NCBI RefSeq assembly: GCF_005405005.1
Contig: NZ_BJDH01000004.1
Coordinates: 186,001 to 250,000, forward strand
DNA length: 64,000 nucleotides
Direction of reading: 5' to 3'
Source of the DNA: Lactiplantibacillus daoliensis
Lineage (GTDB): Bacteria; Bacillota; Bacilli; Lactobacillales; Lactobacillaceae
A program made the translations under genes and the position numbers. The notes beneath the pieces were generated by a model. The model was not told the DNA's origin. It saw only the letters and a list, made by a program, of their open reading frames with translations, and did not search any database. Positions 38,524 through 47,461 of the stretch are shown here, one piece after another (position 1 is the first letter of the stretch; each line of letters begins with the position of its first letter).

Positions 38524-39636
38524 TTACTTCGACTCCTTTGCTTGGTATTCCGTAATTTGTTGTTGAATGTTTTGTGGCTTTTCTTCAAAGACATTCTCCA
38601 AGAATTCGGTCATTTTTTGCTTAGGTGCTTCATCCGCTTGTTTAACAGCGGCTTTAATGTCTGCTTTAACTTGTTCAACATACTCATTTTCAAGATCTTC
38701 AGACCAAACACCTTGATCTGTAAGGTACTTGCGATAACGAATTAATGGATCATTGTCAAACCATGGTTGTTCTTCTTCCTTAGTCCGGTAACGTTTAGGA
38801 TCATCACCAGCATTGGTATGTGGTCCGAAACGATAAGTTAAGGTTTCAATCATCACAGGACCATTGCCAGCAGCAGCGTATTCCCGTGCAGCCTTGGTGA
38901 CTTCATGGACAGCTAAGAAGTCCATCCCATCAACTTGAACACTTGGGATCCCAGCAGCAACCGCTTTTTGCGCCAAAGTCTTGGCAGCAGTTTGCTTGCG
39001 ACGTGGGACAGAAATAGCATAACCATTATTTTGGACGATGAAGACTGCTGGTGCTTGGAAGGCACCAGCAAAGTTCATTCCTTCATAGAAGTCCCCTTGC
39101 GATGTCCCACCATCACCGGTATAACTATAGGCAACTTTATCTTCAGTGCCATTCTTCTTGATCCCGAGTGCAACCCCGGCAGCTTGAATATATTGTGCAC
39201 CGATAATAATTTGTGGTGGCATTGCGTGCAAGTCTTCTGGGTATTCATTACCCAAGACATGACCACGTGACCATAAGAAAGCTTTGTAAACAGGTAAGCC
39301 ATGTTGAATTAATTGTGGAATATCACGATAAGCCGGCATTAAAACGTCGGTAGACTTCATCGCGGAATTACTCCCCATTTCACTAGCTTCTTGACCTTCT
39401 GTTGGAGCATAGAAGCCAAGGCGACCTTGACGAGTCAACGCATTCGAGCGCTGGTGCAAAGTCCGTTCCCAGATCATCAGCTTCAGAAAATCGACTAATT
39501 GATCATTTGAATATTTAGAGACAATTGCTTGGTTGACGACGTTAGCTTGACCATCGATCACTTGTACTGGTTTGAAATCTTTTCCAAGTGCATCCCGGAT
39601 CGCACCAAAATCAACAATTGGTTTTTCGTTGTCCAT
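38524..39636 (-). CDS. pdhA: Pyruvate dehydrogenase E1 component, alpha subunit
   Basis: This 370-aa alpha subunit binds thiamine diphosphate through [17 protein letters not shown], which reaches the NN pair in VFIVQNN. It also has the phosphorylation-loop type stretch [16 protein letters not shown]. With pdhB, pdhC and pdhD it makes acetyl-CoA and NADH from pyruvate. ATG 39636 is 11 bases after AAAGGG; a GTG three codons earlier is too close. The promoter region carries a probable CcpA site. Confidence 0.95.
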   Translation of the reverse strand: MDNEKPIVDFGAIRDALGKDFKPVQVIDGQANVVNQAIVSKYSNDQLVDFLKLMIWERTLHQRSNALTRQGRLGFYAPTEGQEASEMGSNSAMKSTDVLMPAYRDIPQLIQHGLPVYKAFLWSRGHVLGNEYPEDLHAMPPQIIIGAQYIQAAGVALGIKKNGTEDKVAYSYTGDGGTSQGDFYEGMNFAGAFQAPAVFIVQNNGYAISVPRRKQTAAKTLAQKAVAAGIPSVQVDGMDFLAVHEVTKAAREYAAAGNGPVMIETLTYRFGPHTNAGDDPKRYRTKEEEQPWFDNDPLIRYRKYLTDQGVWSEDLENEYVEQVKADIKAAVKQADEAPKQKMTEFLENVFEEKPQNIQQQITEYQAKESK

Positions 39637-39688
39637 AAATGACACATCCCTTTCATGAACGTACAGACTCGATGATTAGCCATCGGTC

Positions 39689-39702
39689 CGTAATCGTTTT
39701 CA
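39689..39702 (-). promoter_or_regulatory. Probable CcpA-binding cre site in the pdh leader
   Basis: On the minus strand, TGAAAACGATTACG matches the cre consensus TGWNANCGNTNWCA except for the last base. It lies just downstream of the predicted transcription start, a position where CcpA acts as a roadblock. Confidence 0.45.
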
Positions 39703-39715
39703 TAATCACAAGTCT

Positions 39716-39744
39716 AATTTACCATTGGTTTTCAATTTTTGCAA
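39716..39744 (-). promoter_or_regulatory. Promoter of the pdh operon
   Basis: On the minus strand, TTGCAA and TAAATT are separated by 17 bases, with an extended TGG element. The start would fall about 70 bases before pdhA. Confidence 0.72.
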
Positions 39745-39865
39745 GCCCTTTCAAATCGCTAAATAACAGCTTTTCACTCAAAAATGATTGTGAATGTTTT
39801 CATTTGTAATGTGAGTTGACTTTCATACTTTTTCGAGAATCATTCTACATTTTCATTTTTAGTTA

Positions 39866-39874
39866 TGCTAAACT
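39866..39874 (+). promoter_or_regulatory. Extended -10 promoter element of def
   Basis: TGCTAAACT is an extended -10; no good -35 is visible (TACATT at 39846). The rest of the 39637-39937 intergenic region holds only the divergent pdh signals and a small GAACTG/CAGTTC hairpin at 39888-39904. Confidence 0.45.
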
Positions 39875-39937
39875 TATTTGGAGGATTGAACTGCTTGTCA
39901 GTTCGGATCGTAGAATTTGTTTTGGAGGTAATTTAGG

Positions 39938-40498
39938 TTGATTAAGATGAGAGATATCATCCGCGAAGGTAACGACACATTACGCGCGGAAGCCAAGCCA
40001 GTTGAATTCCCATTGAGTGATGCTGACCAAACGTTAGCTAACGACATGATGGCTTACTTGGAAAATAGCCAAGATCCTGAATTGGCCAAAAAATATGGCC
40101 TGCGTGCTGGGGTCGGTTTAGCTGCACCACAAGTAGACGTTTCTAAACAAATGGCCGCCGTGCTAGTCCCTGCAGAAGACGATAGTAACAAACCCATTTT
40201 TAAAGATGTCATCATTAACCCAGTCATCATCAGTCACTCGGTTCAAACCGGTGCCTTAACTGAAGGTGAAGGTTGTTTATCCGTTGATCGTGACATCTCT
40301 GGCTACGTTATTCGCCACGACCGGATTACATTACGCTACTATAATATGGCTGGCGAGCAAAAAAAGATTCGCTTGAAGAATTACCCAGCCATCGTTTGCC
40401 AACATGAAATCGATCACTTACATGGCATCCTGTTTTATGATCATATCAACAGTCATAATCCATTTGCCGCTGAAGATGACCTCGTATTAATTTCGTAA
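39938..40498 (+). CDS. def: Peptide deformylase
   Basis: Def removes the formyl group from N-terminal methionine of new proteins. The 186-aa metalloenzyme has all three motifs: [15 protein letters not shown] and QHEIDHLHG (metal Cys and two His). The start is TTG 39938 with GGAGG nine bases upstream; an ATG three codons later is 18 bases away. It is divergent from pdhA. Confidence 0.95.
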   Translation: MIKMRDIIREGNDTLRAEAKPVEFPLSDADQTLANDMMAYLENSQDPELAKKYGLRAGVGLAAPQVDVSKQMAAVLVPAEDDSNKPIFKDVIINPVIISHSVQTGALTEGEGCLSVDRDISGYVIRHDRITLRYYNMAGEQKKIRLKNYPAIVCQHEIDHLHGILFYDHINSHNPFAAEDDLVLIS

Positions 40499-40500
40499 TT

Positions 40501-40550
40501 GCCAAATAAAAAAGCTTAGACCGCAAATGGCCTAAGCTTTTTTATTTGGC
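40501..40550. terminator. Bidirectional terminator with 19-bp arms
   Basis: GCCAAATAAAAAAGCTTAG and its exact complement flank ACCGCAAATGGC. The stem overlaps the last codons of the convergent 164-aa gene. Confidence 0.9.
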
Positions 40551-41036
40551 TTCATGATTCAAGCGCCGTAAATCTTCCAAATATTCTAAGGTGGCTTCAT
40601 TCATTAAATAAGCGACATCTAGATGTAGTTGCCCATCACGTAACCAAGTGTCCGTCACGCGTAATGCTGGGCCAGCGTTTTGATAAGCAGCAACCCGCTC
40701 GTCGCGAGCATAAACTTGTAGTTGATTATTCAGGAGCCGACGTACCTCTGCCAAATCCGCAGTCAACATTCCCGGCGCGTCAATCACATACTCAAACGCC
40801 ATCACGCCACGGCCCCAAACATCCGCAACCGGCACCGAATGGAGTTCGCCACCAACTTGCTGCGCTTTCGACACACTACTTAATTTGGCCAAGCACACCA
40901 CCATTGCTTGGTCGACTGTTCGTTGGCCACCTAGCCTAATTTTCAACGCCGTCCGTTTCAAAACTTGTCGGCGCAAGACTTCATATACACTGACGGCTAA
41001 GATTAACCCAATCAGTATGATTAGCCACTTACCCAT
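40542..41036 (-). CDS. Hypothetical membrane-anchored protein, 164 aa
   Basis: The product has one N-terminal membrane helix (about 4-20, KWLIILIGLILAVSVYEVL) followed by a basic stop-transfer stretch (RRQVLKRTALKIR) and a soluble domain rich in Leu/Arg/Ala. No known family is recognised. ATG 41036 has GAGGG upstream. It is transcribed alone between the def terminator and rpoY. The absence of Cys/His clusters argues against a metal-binding role. Confidence 0.7.
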   Translation of the reverse strand: MGKWLIILIGLILAVSVYEVLRRQVLKRTALKIRLGGQRTVDQAMVVCLAKLSSVSKAQQVGGELHSVPVADVWGRGVMAFEYVIDAPGMLTADLAEVRRLLNNQLQVYARDERVAAYQNAGPALRVTDTWLRDGQLHLDVAYLMNEATLEYLEDLRRLNHEAK

Positions 41037-41171
41037 TAGACATCCCTCACATTTATTGTACTTTTTTTCACAAAACGGCTTTATGCGTCCAAATTATTCT
41101 GTTATTAGCATAGCATGTTTAATAAAAAAATTTACACCAGACCAACTCATTTTTGAAGAAAGTTAACATTG

Positions 41172-41200
41172 TATACACCTCCGTCAAATTATGCTAAAAT
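41172..41200 (+). promoter_or_regulatory. Promoter of rpoY-rnjA
   Basis: TATACA and TAAAAT are separated by 17 bases, with extended TGC. The leader of about 100 bases contains a GTTGTGT/ACACAAC palindrome at 41211-41229, possibly a stabilising 5' hairpin. Confidence 0.6.
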
Positions 41201-41309
41201 GAAAGATAATTGTTGTGTTTACACAACCTGGTGTACGGATCAAACTTTTATTTTTGCTACTACTTAGACTTTCAGTTCTGAGTAAATATTTTTATAAGGA
41301 GTTTTGTTA

Positions 41310-41528
41310 ATGATTTACAAAGTTTACTACCAAGAAACCAAAAAACGGAACCCACAACGCGAAAACACGCACTCACTTTATCTCGAAGCTGAGACTGAAG
41401 TTGATGCCCGCGCTCTGGTCGAAGACAACACTGAATTCAACATTGAATTTATCGAACCGTTAGAAGGTCACTTCTTGGATTACGAACAAGAAAATCCAGA
41501 GTATCAACTAACGGAGTTTAATAAATGA
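41310..41528 (+). CDS. rpoY: RNA polymerase epsilon subunit (YkzG, DUF1447)
   Basis: The 72-aa protein is the small Firmicutes-specific RNA polymerase subunit that binds near the jaws of the enzyme. It starts [15 protein letters not shown] and has the acidic family pattern ([20 protein letters not shown] type). ATG 41310 is 8 bases after AAGGAG. Its stop overlaps the rnjA start in ATGA, as in Bacillus, so RNase J1 and epsilon are co-translated. Confidence 0.92.
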   Translation: MIYKVYYQETKKRNPQRENTHSLYLEAETEVDARALVEDNTEFNIEFIEPLEGHFLDYEQENPEYQLTEFNK

Positions 41529-43201
41529 AACGGTTAAACGTCAAAAATAACGAAACCGCTGTTTTTGCAGTCGGCGGTTTAGGAGAAATTGGGAAAAATA
41601 CTTATGGTATCCAATTTCAGGACGAGATTATTCTGATCGATGCTGGTATCAAGTTCCCTGAAGACGAACTTCTCGGAATTGATTATGTTATCCCAGATTA
41701 TTCTTATCTAGTTGCAAATCAGCAAAAAATAAAAGCATTGGTGATTACGCACGGACACGAAGATCACATTGGTGGAATTCCTTTCCTACTCCAACAAATC
41801 AACGTGCCAATCTATGCCGGTCCCCTAGCCTTAGCCTTGATTAAAGGTAAGCTGGAAGAACATGGTCTCTTGAAGACGACCGAATTACACGAAATCAACG
41901 AAGATTCAGTGTTGAAATTCCGTAAAACGCGCGTTTCCTTCTTCAGAACGACTCACTCAATTCCAGATACGCTAGGGATTGCCGTCCAAACACCACCTGG
42001 TACCATTGTGGAAACCGGTGATTATAAGTTCGATCTGACACCCATTACGAATCAGCCACCGAACTTGCAACGCATGGCACACCTCGGCGAACGAGGCGTG
42101 TTGGCGTTGCTATCTGATAGTACTAACGCTGAACGACCAATCTTTACGAAGTCAGAACGCTGGGTTGCACAATCAATCCGACACATCTTTGAAGGCGTGG
42201 AAGGCCGCATTATTTTTGCCACCTTCGCTTCCAATATTTCTCGGATTCAAGAAGCAGCTCAAGTGGCACTGGAACACCATCGTAAAATTGCGGTCTTTGG
42301 TCGCAGTATGGAAGCGGCAATCGTTAACGGACGTGAACTGGGATACTTAAACATTCCAGATGAAGCCATCGTTGACGCTAACGACATCAAGTCATTACCC
42401 GCCAACAAAGTCATGATTTTATGTACCGGTTCTCAAGGTGAACCGATGGCTGCCCTTTCACGGATTGCCAACGGGACTCATCGTCAGATCTCAGTTCAAC
42501 CTGGTGATACCGTCATCTTCTCAAGTTCGCCGATTCCCGGGAACACGCTCAGCGTGAACCACGTCATCAACGAACTTGAAGAAGCTGGTGCACATGTCAT
42601 TCATGGTAAAGTCAATAACATCCATACTTCCGGTCATGGTGGCCAAGAGGAACAAAAACTAATGCTTCGTTTGATGAAGCCTAAGTTCTTTATGCCAATT
42701 CATGGGGAATACCGGATGTTAAAGATTCATACCGAGCTAGCTGAACAATGTGGCGTGCCATTAGACCACAGCTTCATCCTGGAAAATGGTGATGTGCTTG
42801 CCCTAACTAAGGATTCTGCCCGAGTTGCTGGCCATTTTGGTGCTGGCGACGTTTATGTTGACGGTTCTGGAATCGGTGATATTGGCAACGTTGTGTTACG
42901 GGATCGCCAAGTTCTTTCAGAAGAAGGCTTGGTTGTCGTCGTGGCAACAATTGATCTTAAGAAAAAAGAAATTCAAGCTGGTCCAGATATTCTCTCGCGC
43001 GGATTCGTTTACATGCGTGAATCTGGCGACTTAATCAATGAGGCTCGCCGTCATGTCTTCCGTACCATTCGTCGGAAGATGAAGAGCGACAAAGCCAGTG
43101 AGGCGACCATTCGTAACGCGATTATTGATGACCTACAAAGTTTCTTGTTCGATAAGACTGAGCGGCATCCAATGATTTTACCGATGTTAATCATGAATTA
43201 A
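41525..43201 (+). CDS. rnjA: Ribonuclease J1
   Basis: RNase J1 is the major 5'-to-3' exoribonuclease and endonuclease for mRNA decay and rRNA maturation in Firmicutes. The 558-aa protein has an intact metal motif [21 protein letters not shown], beta-CASP motifs and [14 protein letters not shown]. The full HxHxDH contrasts with the degenerate motif in rnjB at 13451-15175. It ends at its own hairpin terminator. Confidence 0.96.
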   Translation: MKRLNVKNNETAVFAVGGLGEIGKNTYGIQFQDEIILIDAGIKFPEDELLGIDYVIPDYSYLVANQQKIKALVITHGHEDHIGGIPFLLQQINVPIYAGPLALALIKGKLEEHGLLKTTELHEINEDSVLKFRKTRVSFFRTTHSIPDTLGIAVQTPPGTIVETGDYKFDLTPITNQPPNLQRMAHLGERGVLALLSDSTNAERPIFTKSERWVAQSIRHIFEGVEGRIIFATFASNISRIQEAAQVALEHHRKIAVFGRSMEAAIVNGRELGYLNIPDEAIVDANDIKSLPANKVMILCTGSQGEPMAALSRIANGTHRQISVQPGDTVIFSSSPIPGNTLSVNHVINELEEAGAHVIHGKVNNIHTSGHGGQEEQKLMLRLMKPKFFMPIHGEYRMLKIHTELAEQCGVPLDHSFILENGDVLALTKDSARVAGHFGAGDVYVDGSGIGDIGNVVLRDRQVLSEEGLVVVVATIDLKKKEIQAGPDILSRGFVYMRESGDLINEARRHVFRTIRRKMKSDKASEATIRNAIIDDLQSFLFDKTERHPMILPMLIMN

Positions 43202-43207
43202 TCACCT

Positions 43208-43235
43208 GCCGGAACGATCCTGTTCCGGCTTTTTG
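43208..43235 (+). terminator. Terminator of rpoY-rnjA
   Basis: GCCGGAAC / GTTCCGGC is followed by TTTTT. Confidence 0.85.
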
Positions 43236-43284
43236 TGGTGTAAGGGTCAGTTAACTGTTGGCCCGATCTTAGTGAGGTGTAAAT

Positions 43285-44247
43285 TTGACGACTGAATACG
43301 ACATTATTATTAATGAGTTGGCTGGATCTGGCCAAGGTAAGACGGTTTGGGAAATCGTCAAACCCCTGCTCGAACAACGCCAAATCGTTTTTGAGTCACG
43401 GGTGTCGGAATATGCCGGCCATACCACTCGCTTGGCAACCCGATTCGCCGAAGCGCGGCGTCAGTCGACCAAAAACATCACCACCGTCTTATTAGTCATT
43501 GGTGGTGACGGAACCTTGAATGAAGCGCTCAATGGTTTAATGCAAGTGCCAAGTAACGATCCAATGCCACTCGCCTATATTCCTGCTGGTTCAGGAAATG
43601 ATTTTGCAAGAGGCTTAGGCATGGCAACCGATCCAGCAATCGCACTCGCACAAATTCTCAACAACATGCGAGCGCGACCACTCAGTATCGGTTACTATCA
43701 TGAAACTTTAAAAAACGACCATCGCTATTTCGTCAATAATGTGGGCATTGGCTTTGATGCTCAAATCGTCGATGATACTAATCGGAGCAAGAAAAAAGGC
43801 AAACTGGGACATTGGGCATATTTAAGCAATGCACTCAAAGCCTATTCTCAACAAGAGGGTTATCCCCTCACCGTGCACGTGGGACGCGAGCGTGACCAGT
43901 ATCGGCATGCTTTTCTTTGTACCGCTTCAAATCATCCTTATTTTGGTGGCGGGGTCAAAATTTTGCCACAAGCCAATATTCATGATCACCAATTAGAGCT
44001 GATTGTGATTGAAGAACCACATTGGTGGATTATTTTATGGTTGTTCCTCCTATTACTGATGGGTGGCCGGCATTTAAATTCACGGTTTGTGCATCATTAT
44101 CGTAGTGACAAGCTTCATCTACTGGTCAATTCCGTCGAAGTTGGCCAAATGGATGGTCAAACGATTGGTAATCGTAATTACGATCTATACCTTTCTACCC
44201 AAACCTATCCATTTTGGATTGACACCAGTATTCATGATCATCATTAA
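43285..44247 (+). CDS. Diacylglycerol/lipid kinase family protein
   Basis: The 320-aa protein has the DAGK catalytic domain signature: GGDGTLNEALNG (nucleotide binding), IPAGSGNDFARGLG, and GVKILPQA with a later acidic turn. Family members phosphorylate diacylglycerol or related lipids, recycling it from lipoteichoic acid synthesis. The start is TTG 43285, with GAGGTG upstream. It is probably transcribed with some readthrough from rnjA or from its own weak promoter. Confidence 0.87.
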   Translation: MTTEYDIIINELAGSGQGKTVWEIVKPLLEQRQIVFESRVSEYAGHTTRLATRFAEARRQSTKNITTVLLVIGGDGTLNEALNGLMQVPSNDPMPLAYIPAGSGNDFARGLGMATDPAIALAQILNNMRARPLSIGYYHETLKNDHRYFVNNVGIGFDAQIVDDTNRSKKKGKLGHWAYLSNALKAYSQQEGYPLTVHVGRERDQYRHAFLCTASNHPYFGGGVKILPQANIHDHQLELIVIEEPHWWIILWLFLLLLMGGRHLNSRFVHHYRSDKLHLLVNSVEVGQMDGQTIGNRNYDLYLSTQTYPFWIDTSIHDHH

Positions 44248-44251
44248 ACAC

Positions 44252-44301
44252 AAAAAGGCGTTCCAACTCGTAACTGAAGTTACAGGTTGGAACGCCTTTT
44301 A
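44252..44301. terminator. Bidirectional terminator
   Basis: A long hairpin, AAAAGGCGTTCCAAC with its complement and an inner GTAACT/AGTTAC stem, has A and T runs at both ends. It sits between the lipid kinase and the convergent 67-aa gene. Confidence 0.88.
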
Positions 44302-44309
44302 ACTGACTT

Positions 44310-44513
44310 TTAGTCTTCAGAAGCATTAATTGCTTCGAGCAGCATATCAAGCTGTTCACATTTTTGGGAAAGATGACTGACCCGCTCTTGCAAGTGCGGA
44401 TAGATCGTAATCACCCGTGAGCGATCCCGTTGACGCATCGCCAACCCCTTCAAACGATCTAGTTCCGTATTCGCCTGTTGGTATTCTTCCAGGATCTCAA
44501 ATCTGTTACTCAC
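44310..44513 (-). CDS. Small coiled-coil protein, 67 aa
   Basis: GTG 44513 is preceded by AAGGAG at 8 bases. The protein is hydrophilic, with heptad-like leucines (FEILEEYQQANTELDRLKGL; HLQERVSHLSQKCEQLD), suggesting a two-helix coiled coil. There is no membrane segment or signal. The short length, single Cys and lack of a recognised family leave function open. It lies between a lipid kinase and a cell-wall hydrolase. Confidence 0.65.
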   Translation of the reverse strand: MSNRFEILEEYQQANTELDRLKGLAMRQRDRSRVITIYPHLQERVSHLSQKCEQLDMLLEAINASED

Positions 44514-44608
44514 TTAAAACACTCCTTCAAAACAATTATCTGTGATTAATAAAAAAACAGCAGAATTAATATAACACAATTCCAAGCATTAATAAATCAC
44601 AAAACACG

Positions 44609-44652
44609 AAAACAGCCAAGCTAGCCCACTAAACGTAGGAAGCTGGCTGTTA
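44609..44652 (-). terminator. Terminator of the muropeptidase gene
   Basis: On the minus strand, AACAGCCAGCT and AGCTTGGCTGTT pair with a one-base bulge, followed by TTTC. The T run is short. Confidence 0.65.
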
Positions 44653-44671
44653 ACGTGAACAAAAAACTTAA

Positions 44672-45973
44672 TTATTTAACGGTACCGGCGAAACTTGGCA
44701 TAAAGTCAGAAGTAATGGATTGAACTTTAACGTTCTGACCTTCAGTTGGAGCAGCGACGAACTGATTGTTACCTAGATAAATCGCATCATGATAGGTTGC
44801 ACCAGCTGCACCCCAGAATAAAATATCCCCTGGTTGGGCATCTGCTACTGAATGCTTTGAAACAAAGTTTTCTTGCGCAACCGTATTGTGTGGCAAAGTA
44901 ATGCCAGCTGCATGCTGATAAACGTAAGCAACTAACCCAGAACAATCCATCCCAGATAATGTCCCGCCAGCCCAAACATATGGAATGTTAGCCTGTGCCA
45001 ATTGCAGTGCCAAACCTGTGACTGAGCCGGAACTCAAATTGGCATTATTATTGGTTGATGTACTGCTACTATTGTTATTAGTGGCAGTTGAATTGGCCTG
45101 TGATGCTGACGACGTTGCTGCAGAAGTTGTACTGCTCGTTGCAGCTGATGAGTTGCTTTGAGAAGCCGTACTTGTGCTACTTTGGCTAACAGCATTGCTT
45201 GTGTTACTTTGTGACGCAGTCGAATTACTTTCACTGGCAGCCGTACTACCTTGACTCGCAGCAGACGAAACTTGGGTGCTTGAGTCACTGGTTGCTTGTG
45301 ATGAAACCGTACTGCTACTTTCGCTAGTGCTTGATGCAGCAGGTGCATAGGCAACTTCATGCAGAACTGTTGAGCTCTCTTCGGTTGAAACGGCGCTCGC
45401 ACTCGTTGTTGTGCTTGAAGAAGCTGAAGCAGTGCTGACGGAATCCTGAACTTCCGTACTTTCGCTAGCGGTTGAACTTGACGCGCTGGATGCACTAGCT
45501 GCCTCATCAGTAGTTGCAGCAGCACTCGTTGCTGGCTTGGATGTTTCAGTCGTTTGAGTTGCTTTGGCAGTACCAGAAACTTGAAGATTTTGACCAACAA
45601 CGATCAAATCACTCGACAACCCGTTGAGCTTTTGTAAGTTCTGAACTGACATTTGATACTTAGCTGCTAAATCCCATAAAGTATCGCCAGCTTTTACGGT
45701 ATATGTACCTTTTGCTGCTGATGATGAGGATTCACCACTAATTTGTAACTTTTGACCCACGAAAATTAAATTGGAATTACCATTAAGAGCCTTTGCATTT
45801 AACTTTTCAACACTCTTAATCGAGACACCATGTTGCTGTGCGAGGCTCCAAACCGTATCGTTTTGTTTAACGGTAACTGAAGCAGCATTGGCAGCTTGTC
45901 CTGTGGCAAGCAATAAACCAACGGCACCAACCGTACCGGCTAGAACCTTGCCCGTTGTATGTGCTTGTGACAT
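44672..45973 (-). CDS. LysM/NlpC-P60 cell-wall muropeptidase with Ser-rich linker
   Basis: The 433-aa secreted protein has a signal peptide, two LysM domains (about 30-75 and 90-135; VKQNDTVWSLA, VKAGDTLWDLA), a Ser/Ala/Thr-rich linker of roughly 170 residues and a C-terminal NlpC/P60 domain with catalytic Cys in MDCSGLV and His in YHDAIYLG. It matches the L. plantarum gamma-D-glutamyl-diaminopimelate muropeptidase lp_2162, an O-glycosylated protein, as recalled from the literature. It cleaves stem peptides at the cell surface. ATG 45973 has AAGGAG at 8 bases. Confidence 0.93.
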   Translation of the reverse strand: MSQAHTTGKVLAGTVGAVGLLLATGQAANAASVTVKQNDTVWSLAQQHGVSIKSVEKLNAKALNGNSNLIFVGQKLQISGESSSSAAKGTYTVKAGDTLWDLAAKYQMSVQNLQKLNGLSSDLIVVGQNLQVSGTAKATQTTETSKPATSAAATTDEAASASSASSSTASESTEVQDSVSTASASSSTTTSASAVSTEESSTVLHEVAYAPAASSTSESSSTVSSQATSDSSTQVSSAASQGSTAASESNSTASQSNTSNAVSQSSTSTASQSNSSAATSSTTSAATSSASQANSTATNNNSSSTSTNNNANLSSGSVTGLALQLAQANIPYVWAGGTLSGMDCSGLVAYVYQHAAGITLPHNTVAQENFVSKHSVADAQPGDILFWGAAGATYHDAIYLGNNQFVAAPTEGQNVKVQSITSDFMPSFAGTVK

Positions 45974-46087
45974 TAAGTTCACTCCTTTAGTGAAATTGAA
46001 ACTCTCTTACCTGTAATATGATAATAACTAGCTGTGGCATACAGACTTCTTAAGAAAATCTTAATAGCTTAGATAAATCATAACTTC

Positions 46088-46115
46088 ATTGTAGCACATC
46101 TTACGAAAATGCAAA
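46088..46115 (-). promoter_or_regulatory. Promoter of the muropeptidase gene
   Basis: On the minus strand, TTTGCA and TACAAT are 16 bases apart with extended TGC. The leader of roughly 110 bases includes the palindrome TTAAGATTTTCTTAA (46053-46067), a possible operator or 5' hairpin. Confidence 0.6.
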
Positions 46116-46320
46116 CCAGAATCACTTATTTTTTTATGAAACTGTGTGTTTACTTTGAAAACTAGTTGTTAACACCAAGCTTGGCTGTATTCCCGTCAAA
46201 TCAATGTTTACCTGGATTGTCTTTTGACAACAATTTGGTAGGCCAACTTTTAACAAGATCAACGAAAACGGTACCAGCATTCAATTAATTAAGCCTTACC
46301 AATTTTATTAAAAATTAATA
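46116..46320. other. Intergenic region without a visible gene
   Basis: The stretch is AT-rich and carries a small TTGTC/GACAA hairpin near 46217-46230 and a TGTTAACA palindrome near 46168. No open frame with a ribosome site, tRNA or known RNA was seen. Confidence 0.5.
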
Positions 46321-46321
46321 T

Positions 46322-46356
46322 AAAAAAAACAAGCTCCAATTAAGGAACTTGCTTGT
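46322..46356 (-). terminator. Terminator of prs
   Basis: On the minus strand, CAAGCAAGTTCC and GGAGCTTG form the stem with a TTAATT loop, followed by eight T. Confidence 0.83.
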
Positions 46357-46364
46357 CAAAATAC

Positions 46365-47330
46365 TTAAATTTTTGGATCAAATAAACTATCGACTGGTTG
46401 TTGCTCATGAACTAATTTAATTGCATCACCCAACAACGGTCCCACTGAAAGCTGAACTAACTTTCCAAACTGCTTGGCCGCCGGAATCTGAATGGTATCC
46501 GTCACGATGACTTTTTCTAAATCAGAGGCTTGTAATTTTTCTGGCGCATCTTGTGAGAAGATCGCATGGGTGGCACAACCATAAACTTTGGCAGCACCCG
46601 CCTGTTTCAGGGCAGTGGCCGAAACGTCAAAACGCGTCCCCGTATCAATCATGTCATCAATCACAATGGCAATCCGTCCTTGAACATCCCCAATAATACT
46701 ATTTGGAACCATATTATCATTGTCCGGGTGGCGATTATCAATGATTGCAATTGGTGCCCCTAATAATTCTGCCATTTTTCGTGCCCGTGAAACACCCGCA
46801 TGATCCGGCGAAACAACCACTAGATTATCCGTAATACCACGGTCTTTGAAGTAACCCGCTAGAATCGGTGCGGCTAACAAATGATCAACTGGAATATCAA
46901 AGAATCCTTGAATTTGAGCTGCGTGCAAATCAATCGTTAAAATTCTGGTAGCACGATCTTTTTCCAACAACGTCGCAATTAGCTTAGCCGTGATTGGTTC
47001 ACGTGACCGAGCCTTACGATCTTGACGTGAGTAGCCATAATAAGGAATAACCACGTTAATCTCACTGGCACTGGCACGGCGTAACGCATCAATCATAATC
47101 AACAATTCAAGAATAGTATCATTGACGGGTTCCGAGATCGATTGAACAACAAAGACTTCCGCACCACGAATGCTTTCTTCAATATTAATTTGAATTTCAC
47201 CGTCGCTAAACCGTTTCACAGAACTCTTACCCAAAGGAATTCCAACCCGTTCCGAAATCTTCTTCGCTAACGGTAAGTTAGAATTTAAGGCAAACAATTT
47301 TAGTTTGGCACTTGATTCATCTACTGACAT
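46365..47330 (-). CDS. prs: Ribose-phosphate pyrophosphokinase
   Basis: Prs makes PRPP from ribose-5-phosphate and ATP for purine, pyrimidine, NAD, histidine and tryptophan synthesis. The 321-aa class I enzyme has [12 protein letters not shown] (flexible loop), [36 protein letters not shown] and the PRPP loop [17 protein letters not shown] lies 6 bases before ATG. L. plantarum has more than one prs gene, so this may be the second copy. Confidence 0.94.
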   Translation of the reverse strand: MSVDESSAKLKLFALNSNLPLAKKISERVGIPLGKSSVKRFSDGEIQINIEESIRGAEVFVVQSISEPVNDTILELLIMIDALRRASASEINVVIPYYGYSRQDRKARSREPITAKLIATLLEKDRATRILTIDLHAAQIQGFFDIPVDHLLAAPILAGYFKDRGITDNLVVVSPDHAGVSRARKMAELLGAPIAIIDNRHPDNDNMVPNSIIGDVQGRIAIVIDDMIDTGTRFDVSATALKQAGAAKVYGCATHAIFSQDAPEKLQASDLEKVIVTDTIQIPAAKQFGKLVQLSVGPLLGDAIKLVHEQQPVDSLFDPKI

Positions 47331-47370
47331 AACAACCTCCAGAAAATAGTTTCATGACATATATATTTTA

Positions 47371-47399
47371 ATTATAGCAGTATCCCACATGATTGACAG
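47371..47399 (-). promoter_or_regulatory. Promoter of prs
   Basis: On the minus strand, CTGTCA and a consensus TATAAT are separated by 17 bases with extended TGC. Confidence 0.72.
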
Positions 47400-47401
47400 A
47401 T

Positions 47402-47438
47402 AAAAAAGACCAGCCTTAAGCATCAACTTAAGGTTGGC
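47402..47438 (-). terminator. Terminator of recD2
   Basis: On the minus strand, CCAACCTTAAG and CTTAAGGCTGG (one A-C mismatch) are followed by a T run. It lies just upstream of the prs promoter. Confidence 0.75.
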
Positions 47439-47461
47439 ACTCATTTGGTGTTAGCAAGCAA

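Noticed and set aside
39895-39936. Possible 13-codon upstream reading frame ending one base before def
   Set aside because: The GGAGG that would serve it lies at the predicted transcription start, and the peptide shows no feature; chance is more likely.
45034-45600. 188-codon minus-strand frame rich in Leu, Gln and Arg
   Set aside because: It lies in another frame of the Ser-rich muropeptidase linker and arises from repeated codons; no ribosome site or promoter was seen.
46116-46320. Possible small RNA in the prs/muropeptidase gap
   Set aside because: Only short weak palindromes are visible and no promoter-terminator pair brackets them.
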